Assembly (NCBI GenBank): GCA_029062165.1
Contig: JAIDQQ010000024.1
Location: 186,001-250,000, forward strand
Direction of reading: 5' to 3'
Origin: Ruminococcus sp.
Lineage (GTDB): Bacteria; Bacillota; Clostridia; Oscillospirales; Ruminococcaceae
Length of the DNA stretch: 64,000 bases
The notes under the pieces were generated by a model. It made no database searches. It had not been told where the DNA came from and saw only the letters and a list, made by a program, of their open reading frames with translations. Below, piece by piece: positions 41,078 through 50,426 of this stretch. Position numbers and translations under genes: made by a program. Within the stretch, counting starts at the first letter, position 1. The number at the start of each line of letters is the position of its first letter.

Positions 41078-42532
41078 ATGAATTTTAATTATGATGTAAT
41101 CATAGCCGGTTGTGGTGCGGCTGGTCTCTATTCGGCAATAAATCTGCCGTCGTCATTACGTGTGCTTATCGTATGCAAGCGTGAACTTAGTCTCTGTAAC
41201 TCTTCGCTTGCACAGGGCGGTATCGCCGGAGTTTACAACTCACCTACCGATAATATCCAGTATCACCAGAATGATACTCTCATAGCCGGAGGCTTCAAAA
41301 ATAATGTAGATGCTGTTCATACCCTCGTGAGTGAGGCTTCACAGGATTTACAGCATATTATTGACCTCGGTGTTGATTTCGACAAAAACCCCGACGGCAC
41401 ATATCACCGTACACTTGAGGGCGGACACAGTCATCACCGTATCTTCCACCATGCCGACGCTACCGGCAAGGAAATAACTTCCACATTACTGAAAAATGTT
41501 CAGAAACTCGAAAATGTTACGATACTTGAAAATACTATCATATGCGGTACTAAAAAAACTTCCACAGGCTATTCCGCATTCATGAAAAATGATGACGGTT
41601 ATCACACTTATAACTGTCACTTCATGATACTCGCTACCGGTGGTATCGGACGTGTTTACGAATTTACAACCAATTCCGCTATTGCTACCGGTGATGGTAT
41701 AACATTCGCCTACGAAATGGGTGCGAAAATCAAGAACTTAAGTTATGTACAGTTTCACCCGACAGCTTTCAACAACAGGGCAACTCGTGAATGTTTCCTT
41801 ATTTCCGAAGCTGTACGTGGTGAGGGTGCGTATCTCCTGAACTGCCATAAGGAACGTTTCATGCAGAATTACGACGAAAGACTTGAATTAGCTCCGAGAG
41901 ATGTTGTTTCGCACGCTATAGTACTCGAATCAAGAAAACAGAACTCTACGGAATTTTTCCTTGACATAAGCTACAAGGACAGCGAATTTCTTAAAAAGAG
42001 ATTCCCCATGATTTACGAAAACTTGTTAAAACAAGGTTTTGACCTCACTAAAGAACCTGTGCCGATTTTCCCGTGTCAGCATTACTTAATGGGTGGTATC
42101 GACGTTGACAATAATGCTGAAACAAGTTTACGTAATCTTTTCGCCTGCGGTGAGTGTTCGCATACCGGCGTACACGGTAGTAACCGTCTCGCAAGTAATT
42201 CACTTTTGGAAGCTCTTGTATTTTCACGTCACGCCACGGAGTGCATAAAATCACGTCTTGACAGTGTTCCGGAAGACTTTGAAACCGCTGAATTTGACGC
42301 ACATCTTGACGGTAAACATATGCCTAAAGGTTTCCGTACTGAAACACGTCGTATAATGCAGAGAAGTCATTTTGTAATCCCCGACAAGAAAGAGGCTACA
42401 GAGGGCTTTAAACGCATAAAGGAAATGCGTGATGACCTGCTCAACTCCGGATATGTTGTTGATACTGATTATATCCTTGCAAAGTCGATAGTTACAGTAG
42501 CATATATAATCCTCGGCGAAGTGATGCAGTAA
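41078..42532 (+). CDS. nadB: L-aspartate oxidase
   Basis: 484 residues; oxidises L-aspartate to iminoaspartate, the first step of de novo NAD synthesis. FAD-binding GxGxxG at the start (VIIAGCGAAGLYSAINL), SSLAQGGIAGV, the substrate-site ECFLISEAVRGEGAYL, and LMGGIDVDNNAETSLRNLFACGECSHTGVHGSNRLASNSLLE. Slightly shorter than the 530-residue E. coli protein, in its C-terminal domain. AAAGGACG precedes the ATG. nadC follows after one gene; nadA is not seen in the window. Confidence 0.95.
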   Translation: MNFNYDVIIAGCGAAGLYSAINLPSSLRVLIVCKRELSLCNSSLAQGGIAGVYNSPTDNIQYHQNDTLIAGGFKNNVDAVHTLVSEASQDLQHIIDLGVDFDKNPDGTYHRTLEGGHSHHRIFHHADATGKEITSTLLKNVQKLENVTILENTIICGTKKTSTGYSAFMKNDDGYHTYNCHFMILATGGIGRVYEFTTNSAIATGDGITFAYEMGAKIKNLSYVQFHPTAFNNRATRECFLISEAVRGEGAYLLNCHKERFMQNYDERLELAPRDVVSHAIVLESRKQNSTEFFLDISYKDSEFLKKRFPMIYENLLKQGFDLTKEPVPIFPCQHYLMGGIDVDNNAETSLRNLFACGECSHTGVHGSNRLASNSLLEALVFSRHATECIKSRLDSVPEDFETAEFDAHLDGKHMPKGFRTETRRIMQRSHFVIPDKKEATEGFKRIKEMRDDLLNSGYVVDTDYILAKSIVTVAYIILGEVMQ

Positions 42533-42585
42533 AATATTTTCACGATATATATATTATCCTCATATATTGGTATGAGGTGATATAT

Positions 42586-43122
42586 ATGCGTATATGTAAT
42601 ATAAACGGCGTTACTTATGTAAATAATATTCTCGTCGTGAATAAAAGTTATCCGTTACCGGAAACCTATAACCCGAAAGGTCTGACTGCCGATACTCTGA
42701 AAGCATTCCGGAAGATGTCCTGTTGTGCAAGGAAAAACGGTATATGTCTTTGTATATATTCCGGATTCCGTTCATATGAGTATCAGAACAATTTGTATAA
42801 TGATTATGTTTCGGTGTATGGTCAGGAAGTAGCGGATATTTTTTCCGCAAGAGCAGGTTTTTCGGAACATCAATCCGGTATGGCTATGGATGTCAATACT
42901 GCTGACGATTCTTTTGACGGTACTCCCGAAGCTGTATGGCTTGCGGAAAATTCATGGAAATTCGGTTTTATAATACGCTATCCGAAAGATAAACAACATA
43001 TTACAGGTTATAAATACGAACCGTGGCATATACGATACGTCGGTACGGACGTTGCAAGGAAATTATACTGTTCCGGACTTACTCTTGAAGAATATCTTGA
43101 AATTGATTCGTTATACAAATAA
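42586..43122 (+). CDS. D,D-carboxypeptidase of the VanY/M15 family
   Basis: 178 residues; trims the terminal D-Ala of peptidoglycan precursors. Zinc motif SEHQSGMAMDVN (SxHxxGxAxD), substrate motif YSGFRSYEYQNNLY and the second zinc His in EPWHIRYVG are present. No signal peptide or anchor, which is unusual for an enzyme acting on the wall. GAGGTGAT lies six bases before the ATG at 42586; the track starts at a GTG within it. It is inserted between nadB and nadC. Confidence 0.86.
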   Translation: MRICNINGVTYVNNILVVNKSYPLPETYNPKGLTADTLKAFRKMSCCARKNGICLCIYSGFRSYEYQNNLYNDYVSVYGQEVADIFSARAGFSEHQSGMAMDVNTADDSFDGTPEAVWLAENSWKFGFIIRYPKDKQHITGYKYEPWHIRYVGTDVARKLYCSGLTLEEYLEIDSLYK

Positions 43123-43140
43123 ATGAAAGGACTTTAAACA

Positions 43141-43980
43141 ATGAAATTATTACAGTGTTATGTTGATAATATAATTACAACTGCTCTCATGGAAGACATA
43201 AATTATATCGATGCTTCCGCAGATAATCTGATACCCGAAGACCATAGGAGTTCCGCTTATTACGTCGCAAAGGATTCCGGCGTTGTATGCGGAATAGAAG
43301 TCGCCAGACGTGTTTTTGACCTCGCAGGCGGTGACGTTGATTTTCAGATTCTCATTAAAGACGGTACTAAAGTAAATAAAGGCGATATTATCGCACGTAT
43401 GAATGGCAGTACGCTTACACTTTTAAAAGGTGAGAGAACTGCTCTGAATCTTTTACAACATATGTCAGGTATCGCAACCGCTACTAATAAGTGTGTGGAG
43501 CTGGTAGCCGGTACGAAAGCATCTGTTACCGATACACGAAAAACTCTCCCTGGCTTACGTGCTTTACAGAAGTACGCCGTTACGGTAGGTGGCGGAAAAA
43601 ATCACCGCTTTAACCTTTCCGACTGTGCCATGCTGAAAGACAATCACATAGACGCATACGGCGGTATAACTCCGGCTGTTACCGCACTTCGTGAAAAGAT
43701 AGGTCATACGGTAAAGATTGAAGTAGAAGTCCGTACACTCGACGAATTAAAAGAGGCTCTCGACAATAAAGTAGAGATAATCATGCTTGACAATATGTCA
43801 TATGACGATATGAAACAGGCTGTCGATATTACCGCCGGACGTGCTTTACTGGAGGCTTCCGGAAATGTTACCGCTGAAAATATCCGTACAGTAGCGGAAA
43901 CCGGTGTTGATATAATTTCCCTCGGTGCGTTGACACATTCTGTCAAGTGCTTTGATATTTCCATGAAAATAAACAAGTAA
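43141..43980 (+). CDS. nadC: Nicotinate-nucleotide pyrophosphorylase
   Basis: 279 residues; quinolinate phosphoribosyltransferase, third step of NAD synthesis. Motifs: LKGERTALNLLQHMSGIAT, DTRKTLPGLRALQKYAV, GGGKNHRFNL, DNHIDAYG, and the C-terminal EASGNVTAENI with DIISLGALTHS. Normal length. GAAAGGA precedes the ATG by ten bases. A clean terminator follows. Confidence 0.96.
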   Translation: MKLLQCYVDNIITTALMEDINYIDASADNLIPEDHRSSAYYVAKDSGVVCGIEVARRVFDLAGGDVDFQILIKDGTKVNKGDIIARMNGSTLTLLKGERTALNLLQHMSGIATATNKCVELVAGTKASVTDTRKTLPGLRALQKYAVTVGGGKNHRFNLSDCAMLKDNHIDAYGGITPAVTALREKIGHTVKIEVEVRTLDELKEALDNKVEIIMLDNMSYDDMKQAVDITAGRALLEASGNVTAENIRTVAETGVDIISLGALTHSVKCFDISMKINK

Positions 43981-43990
43981 TCTGAAAAAT

Positions 43991-44023
43991 AAAGCAGTTT
44001 TTGTAACCGGAAACTGCTTTTTT
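43991..44023 (+). terminator. Terminator of the nad operon
   Basis: AAAGCAGTTT and AAACTGCTTT, a perfect 10-bp stem with a 10-base loop, ending in six T. Confidence 0.9.
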
Positions 44024-44061
44024 CGGATTTGGTATGTTAAATTTATATAAGGAGCAGGAAA

Positions 44062-44850
44062 ATGTATATTAAAAATAAAAATATAGACGGCGGAAAATCT
44101 TTCGATTTCGGGAGAACTTCAGAAGATTACGCTAAATTCCGTGATATTTACCCACAGAAATTTTATGACAGTATACTTGAAAGAAATTTATGTATAAAAG
44201 GTCAGAAAGTACTTGATTTAGGTACGGGAACGGGTGTACTTCCAAGAAATATGTATCGTTATGGTGCTGAATGGACTGGTATAGATATTTCTGAAAATCA
44301 GATAGAACAGGCGGAAATACTTTCGGCAGACATGGATATTAAATATTACGCACAGGCAGTAGAAGATATAAAATTCCCTTGTGATTCGTTTGATGTTATT
44401 ACAGCGTGTCAGTGTTTCTGGTATTTTGACCACTCAAAAATTATGCCGGAACTTTATAATATCCTTAAACCAGACGGAAGTATTCTGATATTATATATGG
44501 CGTGGTTGCCGTATGAGGACAGAATCGCCGGAGCAAGTGAAAAACTTGTACTTAAATACAATCCCACATGGAGCGGAGCAGGTGAAAAAATTCACCCTGT
44601 ATTCATACCGGATTGCTATAATGAAAAATTCCAGCTTGTCTATCATGAAGAATATTGTCTGAACGTACCGTTTACTCGTGAAAGCTGGCACGGCAGAATG
44701 AAATCATGTCGGGGAATTGGTGCTTCTCTTACGGAAAGTGAAATTTCTGCATGGGAATCGGAACATATGAATTTGCTTTCTGAAATTGCTCCCGATAGTT
44801 TTGAAATCAAACATTATGTTGCATTGGCAGAGTTAAAGAAAATAAAATAG
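44062..44850 (+). CDS. Class I SAM-dependent methyltransferase
   Basis: 262 residues of the Methyltransf_11 type: motif I VLDLGTGTGVLPRNM (about 51-65), motif II region WTGIDISENQIEQA, and motif IV ITACQCFWYFD. The second half has the insertion typical of small-molecule methyltransferases. Substrate unknown. AAGGAGCAGG precedes the ATG. It is probably a single gene; asnB follows after 60 bases with a possible -10 at 44874. Confidence 0.87.
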   Translation: MYIKNKNIDGGKSFDFGRTSEDYAKFRDIYPQKFYDSILERNLCIKGQKVLDLGTGTGVLPRNMYRYGAEWTGIDISENQIEQAEILSADMDIKYYAQAVEDIKFPCDSFDVITACQCFWYFDHSKIMPELYNILKPDGSILILYMAWLPYEDRIAGASEKLVLKYNPTWSGAGEKIHPVFIPDCYNEKFQLVYHEEYCLNVPFTRESWHGRMKSCRGIGASLTESEISAWESEHMNLLSEIAPDSFEIKHYVALAELKKIK

Positions 44851-44909
44851 TATCATACCGACGATTTACCGCATATAATATACAAACCACAAAAGGAGGT
44901 TGTTTTTTT

Positions 44910-46727
44910 ATGTGCGGAATCGCCGGAGCTATCAGCTTTAAGGAAGATATGCGTGAAGATATGAAAATCTACGAGAATATGCAACACGCACTTCTCCGCA
45001 GAGGTCCTGACCAGAGGGGCATTGTACTTACTAAAGAATCCGCCCTTATCCATACGCGACTTGCGGTCATAGACGTTCTGAACGGCAGACAGCCGATGTC
45101 ATACGGAAAATATACGATAGTCTATAACGGTGAACTCTATAACACCGCTGAAATCCGTAAGGAGTTGGAAAAAGACTTTGAATTTGATACGCATTCCGAT
45201 ACGGAAGTAGTGTTGAAAAGTTTCGTAAAATGGGGTGAAAAGTGTCTCGATAGGTTTAATGGTATATATGCCTTTGCGGTATACGACGAAAACAAACACA
45301 GACTTTTTATGGCTCGTGACAGAATAGGTGTAAAGCCTTTTTTCTACTACATGAACGACAATAAATTTATTTTTGCCTCGGAGATACCGGCACTTCTGCA
45401 ACACCCCGATGTACCACACGAAATAGATTCACAGGGAGTATCGGAATTAATTTTAATGGCTCCTGGACGTACAGCGTCGTGTGGCGTGATAAGAGGTATC
45501 AAAGAAGTAAAAGCAGGTTGGTGCGGATACTATACGGCGGACGGACTGCAACTTCACCAGTACTGGAGACTTAAAGCATACGAACTACACGAAACGTTTG
45601 AACAGACTGCTGAACACGTCCGTGAACTTGTTCTCGATTCGATTCGCAGACAGCTTGTTTCAGATGTTCCTGTATGTACTTTTCTTTCCGGCGGACTTGA
45701 TTCAAGTTTAATATCGTCGGTAGCGAGTACGGAAATGAAAAAACACGGAAAAATTCTCGATACATTTTCAATAGACTACCGTGACAATGACAAATATTTT
45801 CAGAAAAGCCATTTCCAACCGAACAGTGACCCTGAATACATTCAATGTATGGCGGAATATCTCGGTACAAACCATCACTGGACAGTTGTAGATACTCCGG
45901 AGCTGGTAAACGCCTTGTACGATGCTACGGAAGCGAGAGGACTTCCGGGAATGGCAGATGTTGACGCATCATTACTTATATTCTGTCGGGAGATAAAGAA
46001 ATACGGTACTGTAGCATTATCAGGTGAGTGTGCCGACGAAATTTTCGGAGGTTATCCGTGGTACAGGGATAAGGATATCAGAATGACAGACGGTTTCCCG
46101 TGGGCACAGAGTACCGCATACAGAAAGAATTTTCTTAGTGAATATTATTCGGAAAAAATAAATGCTGAAGAATATGTCTATAGTGCGTACCGGAAAACAG
46201 CCGACTATGCTATGAAATTACCGTCAGACAGTCCGCTTGAATACCGTATGCGTGAAATGACACAGTTAAATTTTGACTGGTTTATGCAGACACTTCTTGA
46301 CCGTAAGGACAGAATGAGTATGTACAGCGGTCTTGAAGTCCGTGTACCGTTCTGTGATTACAGAATAGCGGAATATTTATATAATGTACCGTGGGAGTAC
46401 AAGGACTATCAGGGCAGGGAAAAAGGTTTACTCCGTGAGGCTATGAAAGAATGGTTGCCGGATAAAGTCTTATGGCGTAAGAAGTCACCGTACCCGAAAA
46501 CACATAATCCGGCGTTCCTCGACGCTGTGACCGAAAAATTAAAAGCCGTCCTCGAAGAAAAGAATAACATACTGTTTGAACTCGTAAAGCGTGAGGAACT
46601 CGAAAAACTGACACGTCATGAAGACTATGTACAATGGTACGGTCAGTTAATGAATCTCCCACAGACTATAGCATTTTTCCTGCAACTTGACCACTGGTTG
46701 AAATGCTATAATATAAAACTTGTTTAA
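44910..46727 (+). CDS. asnB: Glutamine-hydrolysing asparagine synthase
   Basis: 605 residues. Class II glutaminase domain starting MCGIAGA (nucleophile Cys2 after Met removal; RRGPDQRG and YNGELYN follow), then the ATP-pyrophosphatase domain with FLSGGLDSSLIS (about 260) and ECADEIFGGYPWYR. AAAAGGAGG lies before the ATG. The C-terminal helix part is present, so the protein is complete. It may serve general asparagine supply or amide a specialised molecule; no peptide genes surround it. Confidence 0.95.
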   Translation: MCGIAGAISFKEDMREDMKIYENMQHALLRRGPDQRGIVLTKESALIHTRLAVIDVLNGRQPMSYGKYTIVYNGELYNTAEIRKELEKDFEFDTHSDTEVVLKSFVKWGEKCLDRFNGIYAFAVYDENKHRLFMARDRIGVKPFFYYMNDNKFIFASEIPALLQHPDVPHEIDSQGVSELILMAPGRTASCGVIRGIKEVKAGWCGYYTADGLQLHQYWRLKAYELHETFEQTAEHVRELVLDSIRRQLVSDVPVCTFLSGGLDSSLISSVASTEMKKHGKILDTFSIDYRDNDKYFQKSHFQPNSDPEYIQCMAEYLGTNHHWTVVDTPELVNALYDATEARGLPGMADVDASLLIFCREIKKYGTVALSGECADEIFGGYPWYRDKDIRMTDGFPWAQSTAYRKNFLSEYYSEKINAEEYVYSAYRKTADYAMKLPSDSPLEYRMREMTQLNFDWFMQTLLDRKDRMSMYSGLEVRVPFCDYRIAEYLYNVPWEYKDYQGREKGLLREAMKEWLPDKVLWRKKSPYPKTHNPAFLDAVTEKLKAVLEEKNNILFELVKREELEKLTRHEDYVQWYGQLMNLPQTIAFFLQLDHWLKCYNIKLV

Positions 46728-46775
46728 TCAGAAAAAATTTTCACAGTCAGACTGTAAAAAAATAACAATAATCTA

Positions 46776-46804
46776 TTGACAAATTAAATTATTAATGGTA
46801 TAAT
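46776..46804 (+). promoter_or_regulatory. Perfect promoter of the XRE-cupin-synthetase gene
   Basis: TTGACA, 17 bases, TATAAT, 67 bases before the GTG start. The spacer is AT-rich; no operator could be fixed by eye, but the gene's own HTH domain suggests autoregulation. Confidence 0.88.
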
Positions 46805-46871
46805 TTGATAAGTGCCGACTATCCGGTACATGATTAATACGATTATTTTAAAAGAAAGGAGCAGGCTGACT

Positions 46872-49178
46872 GTGAGCAATTCCATCAATCCCGAATTTAA
46901 GATAAGAGAGGTAGCACAACGTATTAAAGCCGTTCGTGAGTCAGTAGGTCTGACTTCCGAAGAAATGGCTGAAAAAACAGGTGTTTCCGTATATGAGTAC
47001 CTCGCCTATGAGGGTGGTGCTAAAGATTTCAGCTTCACATTTATCTATAAATTCGCTAACGCTACAGGCGTTGAAATCACTGACCTTATGGAAGGTGAAA
47101 GCCCGAAAATTTACAGTTACGACATAACACGTAAGGGGGGCGGTCTGCCGATTATACGCCGTAAAGGTCTTTCATATATGCGACTTGCCCCTAATTTCAG
47201 AAACAAAATCGGCGAACCGTTTCTTGTTACTATCCCATACGTTGACGAACAGTACAGAGTACCGCACCCACATACACATGAAGGTCAGGAACTCGATATT
47301 GTCGTAAGCGGTCAACTGAAAGTAAGAATAGGTGACAATGAAGAAATTCTTAACGAAGGCGATTCCATTTACTACGACAGCGGTGAGCCTCACGACGAAT
47401 GGGCAGTAGGTGGTAAAGACTGTAAATTCTATGCGGTAGTATTCGGAGTAAATCAGCCACATAATGCTTTACAGAATCTTGACCCTGTTATACTCCCTGG
47501 AGTTACTAATTTTGACCTCGCAAATGTTCAGAATCCTGTTATTGATAAATTCGTACAGACCGAAACAGACGAAAACGGTGCGTTAAGTAAGATAACGTTC
47601 ACCAATGAGGAGACTTTCAATTTTGGTTTCGATATTGTGGACAAACTCGCTGAAAAAACTCCGGACAAAACAGCATTGATATATGTTTCCGACGATATGG
47701 AAGAAAAAAGATTCACATTTGCGGAAATGAAAAAGTATTCCAATATGACAGCTAATTACTTCCTGTCGAAAGGCATAAAGAAAGGCGATACTGTAATGTT
47801 GGTACTGAAAAGACATTATCAGTTCTGGTTTTCGATAATAGCACTTCATAAAATCGGAGCTATTGTAATTCCGGCTACACACCAGCTTGTACAGCATGAT
47901 TTCACATATCGTTTCAAGGCTGCCGACGTTAAAGCAATAGTATGTACCGCCGAAAATGATGCCACATATCAGGCTGAACTCGCTATAGAAGAATGTGGTA
48001 TGGATATATTGAAAATTGTCGCCAACGGTGACCGTGACGGCTGGGCTTCTTTCGACAAGGAAATGTATTCGTTCAGTGATGTCTTTGAACGTCCTACAGA
48101 CCCTGAATTACTTTCCTGTGGTAGCGAACCTATGCTTATGTTCTTTACTTCCGGTACTACTGGTTATCCGAAAATTGCTATGCATAGTCATAAGTACGCA
48201 CTCGGACATTTCATTACTGCACGTTACTGGCATAACGTTGACCCTGACGGTATACATCTTACAATTTCCGATACCGGCTGGGGTAAGGCTCTGTGGGGTA
48301 AGCTGTACGGTCAGTGGATGAGCGAAACTTGTATATTCGTTTACGATTTCAATAAATTTGACGCAAATAAAATACTTCCGCTTTTCAAGAAGTATAATAT
48401 AACTACTTTCTGCGCACCGCCTACAATGTACAGATTCTTCATAAAAGAAGACCTGTCTAAATTTGACCTGTCGTCAGTAAAGTATGCTACAGTCGCCGGT
48501 GAGGCACTCAATCCGGAAGTATATAACCAGTTCTTAAAGGCTACCGGTATAAAACTTATGGAGGGCTTCGGACAGACTGAAACAACTTTAGCTATCGGAA
48601 ATTTTGTCGGCATGACCGCTAAACCTGGTTCAATGGGTAAACCGAGTGTACTCTATGATATCGACATTGTTGACCCTGACGGTAACAGCGTAAAGACCGG
48701 TGAGACTGGTGAAATCGTCATAAAAGTCGGCGAAAAAGCTCCGTGCGGACTGTTCATGGAATACTACCGTGACGAAGAAAAAACGAAAGAAGTATGGTAT
48801 GATGGTATGTATCACACAGGCGATACTGCATGGCGTGACGAAGACGGTTATTTCTGGTACGTAGGACGTGTCGACGATGTTATAAAATCTTCCGGCTACA
48901 GAATAGGACCGTTTGAAATAGAAAGCGTTATCATGGAATTACCATACGTCGTTGAAGTAGGCGTAAGTGCCGCACCCGACCCAGTACGTGGACAGGTTGT
49001 AAAGGCTTCAATAGTACTTACGAAAGGAACTGTCGGAACGGACGAACTTAAAAAGGAAATTCAGAATTACGTAAAGAAACATACTGCTCCTTATAAGTAC
49101 CCTCGTATAGTCGAGTTCAGAGACGAACTCCCGAAAACTATCAGCGGAAAAATAAGACGTGTTGAGTTGAAAGGCTAA
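46872..49178 (+). CDS. XRE-cupin regulator fused to an acyl-CoA synthetase
   Basis: 768 residues from the GTG at 46872, ten bases after AAAGGAG. Three parts: an XRE/HTH_3 domain (about 14-70, RIKAVRESVGLTSEEMAEKTGVSVYEY), a cupin_2 domain (about 95-190, HPHTHEGQELDIVVSGQL and EPHDEWAV with metal His), and an AMP-forming acyl-CoA synthetase. The last has the phosphate loop FFTSGTTGYPK (about 422), MEGFGQTETT, YHTGDTAWRDEDGYF and the catalytic Lys in PKTISGKIRRV. It resembles medium-chain (ACSM-like) enzymes. The regulatory half is like PuuR-type repressors. Likely senses or controls its own pathway; substrate unknown. Confidence 0.85.
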   Translation: MSNSINPEFKIREVAQRIKAVRESVGLTSEEMAEKTGVSVYEYLAYEGGAKDFSFTFIYKFANATGVEITDLMEGESPKIYSYDITRKGGGLPIIRRKGLSYMRLAPNFRNKIGEPFLVTIPYVDEQYRVPHPHTHEGQELDIVVSGQLKVRIGDNEEILNEGDSIYYDSGEPHDEWAVGGKDCKFYAVVFGVNQPHNALQNLDPVILPGVTNFDLANVQNPVIDKFVQTETDENGALSKITFTNEETFNFGFDIVDKLAEKTPDKTALIYVSDDMEEKRFTFAEMKKYSNMTANYFLSKGIKKGDTVMLVLKRHYQFWFSIIALHKIGAIVIPATHQLVQHDFTYRFKAADVKAIVCTAENDATYQAELAIEECGMDILKIVANGDRDGWASFDKEMYSFSDVFERPTDPELLSCGSEPMLMFFTSGTTGYPKIAMHSHKYALGHFITARYWHNVDPDGIHLTISDTGWGKALWGKLYGQWMSETCIFVYDFNKFDANKILPLFKKYNITTFCAPPTMYRFFIKEDLSKFDLSSVKYATVAGEALNPEVYNQFLKATGIKLMEGFGQTETTLAIGNFVGMTAKPGSMGKPSVLYDIDIVDPDGNSVKTGETGEIVIKVGEKAPCGLFMEYYRDEEKTKEVWYDGMYHTGDTAWRDEDGYFWYVGRVDDVIKSSGYRIGPFEIESVIMELPYVVEVGVSAAPDPVRGQVVKASIVLTKGTVGTDELKKEIQNYVKKHTAPYKYPRIVEFRDELPKTISGKIRRVELKG

Positions 49179-49184
49179 ATATAT

Positions 49185-49219
49185 TCCGGACAGTTTTAAA
49201 AGGGCTGTCCGGATTTTTT
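49185..49219 (+). terminator. Terminator of the XRE-cupin-synthetase gene
   Basis: TCCGGACAG and CTGTCCGGA (9-bp stem) followed by six T. Confidence 0.9.
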
Positions 49220-49346
49220 ATTGATTTCATGCGGAATTTTTATAAAATATCGGATAAGACAAAATATATTATACTATCTGTATTTTTTTATTTGTGCAAA
49301 ATGCTGAAATTACTTGTCAAAAATTACCAAACTTCAAAAAAAGTAC

Positions 49347-49375
49347 TTTACTTTTCAGTGAAAACACAGTATAAT
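49347..49375 (+). promoter_or_regulatory. Promoter of the CAP-dockerin gene
   Basis: TTTACT, 17 bases, TATAAT, 37 bases before the ATG. Confidence 0.7.
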
Positions 49376-49412
49376 ATAGACAACTTAAAAAACAGTTTCG
49401 GAGGTGCGTTTT

Positions 49413-50279
49413 ATGAAAGCTAAATTAAATTATACTAAAAGAATAATTTCAACATTCGTTGCAATGATGGTATCGGCTGTATGTGCAAGCGTGCCGGTTA
49501 CGTCTTCGGGAAGTATTGAACCAGATTATAAAGAAATGGCTAATGAACTTATGATACTCGTAAACAATGCCAGAACAGATGCTGGTCTCAAACCGTTGCT
49601 TACAATCAGTTTTTTGAATGATTCCTCACAGATACGTGCAAGGGAATCAATATTCAGTTTCAGTCATAAAAGACCGTCATGGGACGGTAATGAAGAAAAT
49701 TTTGATACTGTAATTGATGATAATATGATTCCGTGGGAATTTGCCTATGAAAATCTCGCTAACGGTATGGATACTGTGGAAGCTACTTTCATGCAGTGGC
49801 AGAACTCTCCGAAACACTGGGCTGCTATGATGAATCCTGATATGCAGTACATGAGTGCCGGTGTTGCTTATGACCCGAACAGTGACCACGGCTGGTACTG
49901 GGAACAGATGTTTATAAGACTTCCTGACGATATATACGAGGGTATTCAGAACAATGACCCGAAAATTATGGAAGAGTTCCCTGTTTTCAGAGATACTAAC
50001 CTTGTTTATGACCCTGCCGGTCTTCATATAACACCAGTATCGAACGGCGATATCAATGGCGACGGTGCAGTTGATATATTTGACGTTGTTCTTCTTGAAA
50101 GATACCTCAATGGTGATGAGAGACTTAATACAGACCAGGTTGCAAGTGCTGATATAGTCGTTGATGGTGCGGTAACTGCTATGGACGTTGAATTTCTTAG
50201 AATGTATGTTCTCGGTGAAATTCCGGTACTTCAGCTTGATGTCGGTGTTGCACTCCGTACAATTCTCGGAAAGCAGTAA
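49413..50279 (+). CDS. Secreted CAP-domain protein with C-terminal dockerin
   Basis: 288 residues. Signal peptide (about 1-30), CAP/SCP domain (about 45-190; VNNARTDAGLKPLL, SHKRPSWDG, YENLANG, WQNSPKHWAAMM), then a type I dockerin (about 210-275) with first Ca repeat INGDGAVDIFDVVLLERYL and second DIVVDGAVTAMDVEFLRMYV. Dockerins bind cohesins on scaffoldins, so it is a cellulosome or cell-surface complex component; the CAP part may act on proteins or glycans. The second calcium loop has Val where Asn is usual. CGGAGGTGCGTTTT precedes the ATG. Confidence 0.9.
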   Translation: MKAKLNYTKRIISTFVAMMVSAVCASVPVTSSGSIEPDYKEMANELMILVNNARTDAGLKPLLTISFLNDSSQIRARESIFSFSHKRPSWDGNEENFDTVIDDNMIPWEFAYENLANGMDTVEATFMQWQNSPKHWAAMMNPDMQYMSAGVAYDPNSDHGWYWEQMFIRLPDDIYEGIQNNDPKIMEEFPVFRDTNLVYDPAGLHITPVSNGDINGDGAVDIFDVVLLERYLNGDERLNTDQVASADIVVDGAVTAMDVEFLRMYVLGEIPVLQLDVGVALRTILGKQ

Positions 50280-50300
50280 TATATTTTCAAACAAAATAAG

Positions 50301-50328
50301 CGACTGTTTTTTTAAAACAGTCGTTTTT
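50301..50328 (+). terminator. Terminator of the CAP-dockerin gene
   Basis: CGACTGTTTT and AAAACAGTCG, 10-bp perfect stem, three-base loop, T-tail. Confidence 0.9.
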
Positions 50329-50357
50329 GTTTTGTGATAAATTTATGAATTTTTATA

Positions 50358-50386
50358 TTGATTTTTATTAATAAATATGATATAAT
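50358..50386 (+). promoter_or_regulatory. Promoter of the RNase Z-like gene
   Basis: TTGATT, 17 bases, TATAAT, 40 bases before the ATG. Confidence 0.78.
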
Positions 50387-50426
50387 TAAGAAGTATTAAT
50401 TTTTTCATAACGAAAGGAGAATAAAT

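Noticed and set aside
44851-44909. Separate promoter of asnB
   Set aside because: TATAAT at 44874-44879 has no acceptable -35 box; asnB may be read through from the methyltransferase gene.
46741-46770. Terminator after asnB (CACAGTCAGACTGT)
   Set aside because: The loop would be only three bases around a 5-bp stem, and no T-run follows on the plus strand.
49677-50294. 205-residue minus-strand ORF opposite the CAP-dockerin gene
   Set aside because: No start signal; the plus-strand gene is complete with a promoter, signal peptide and terminator.
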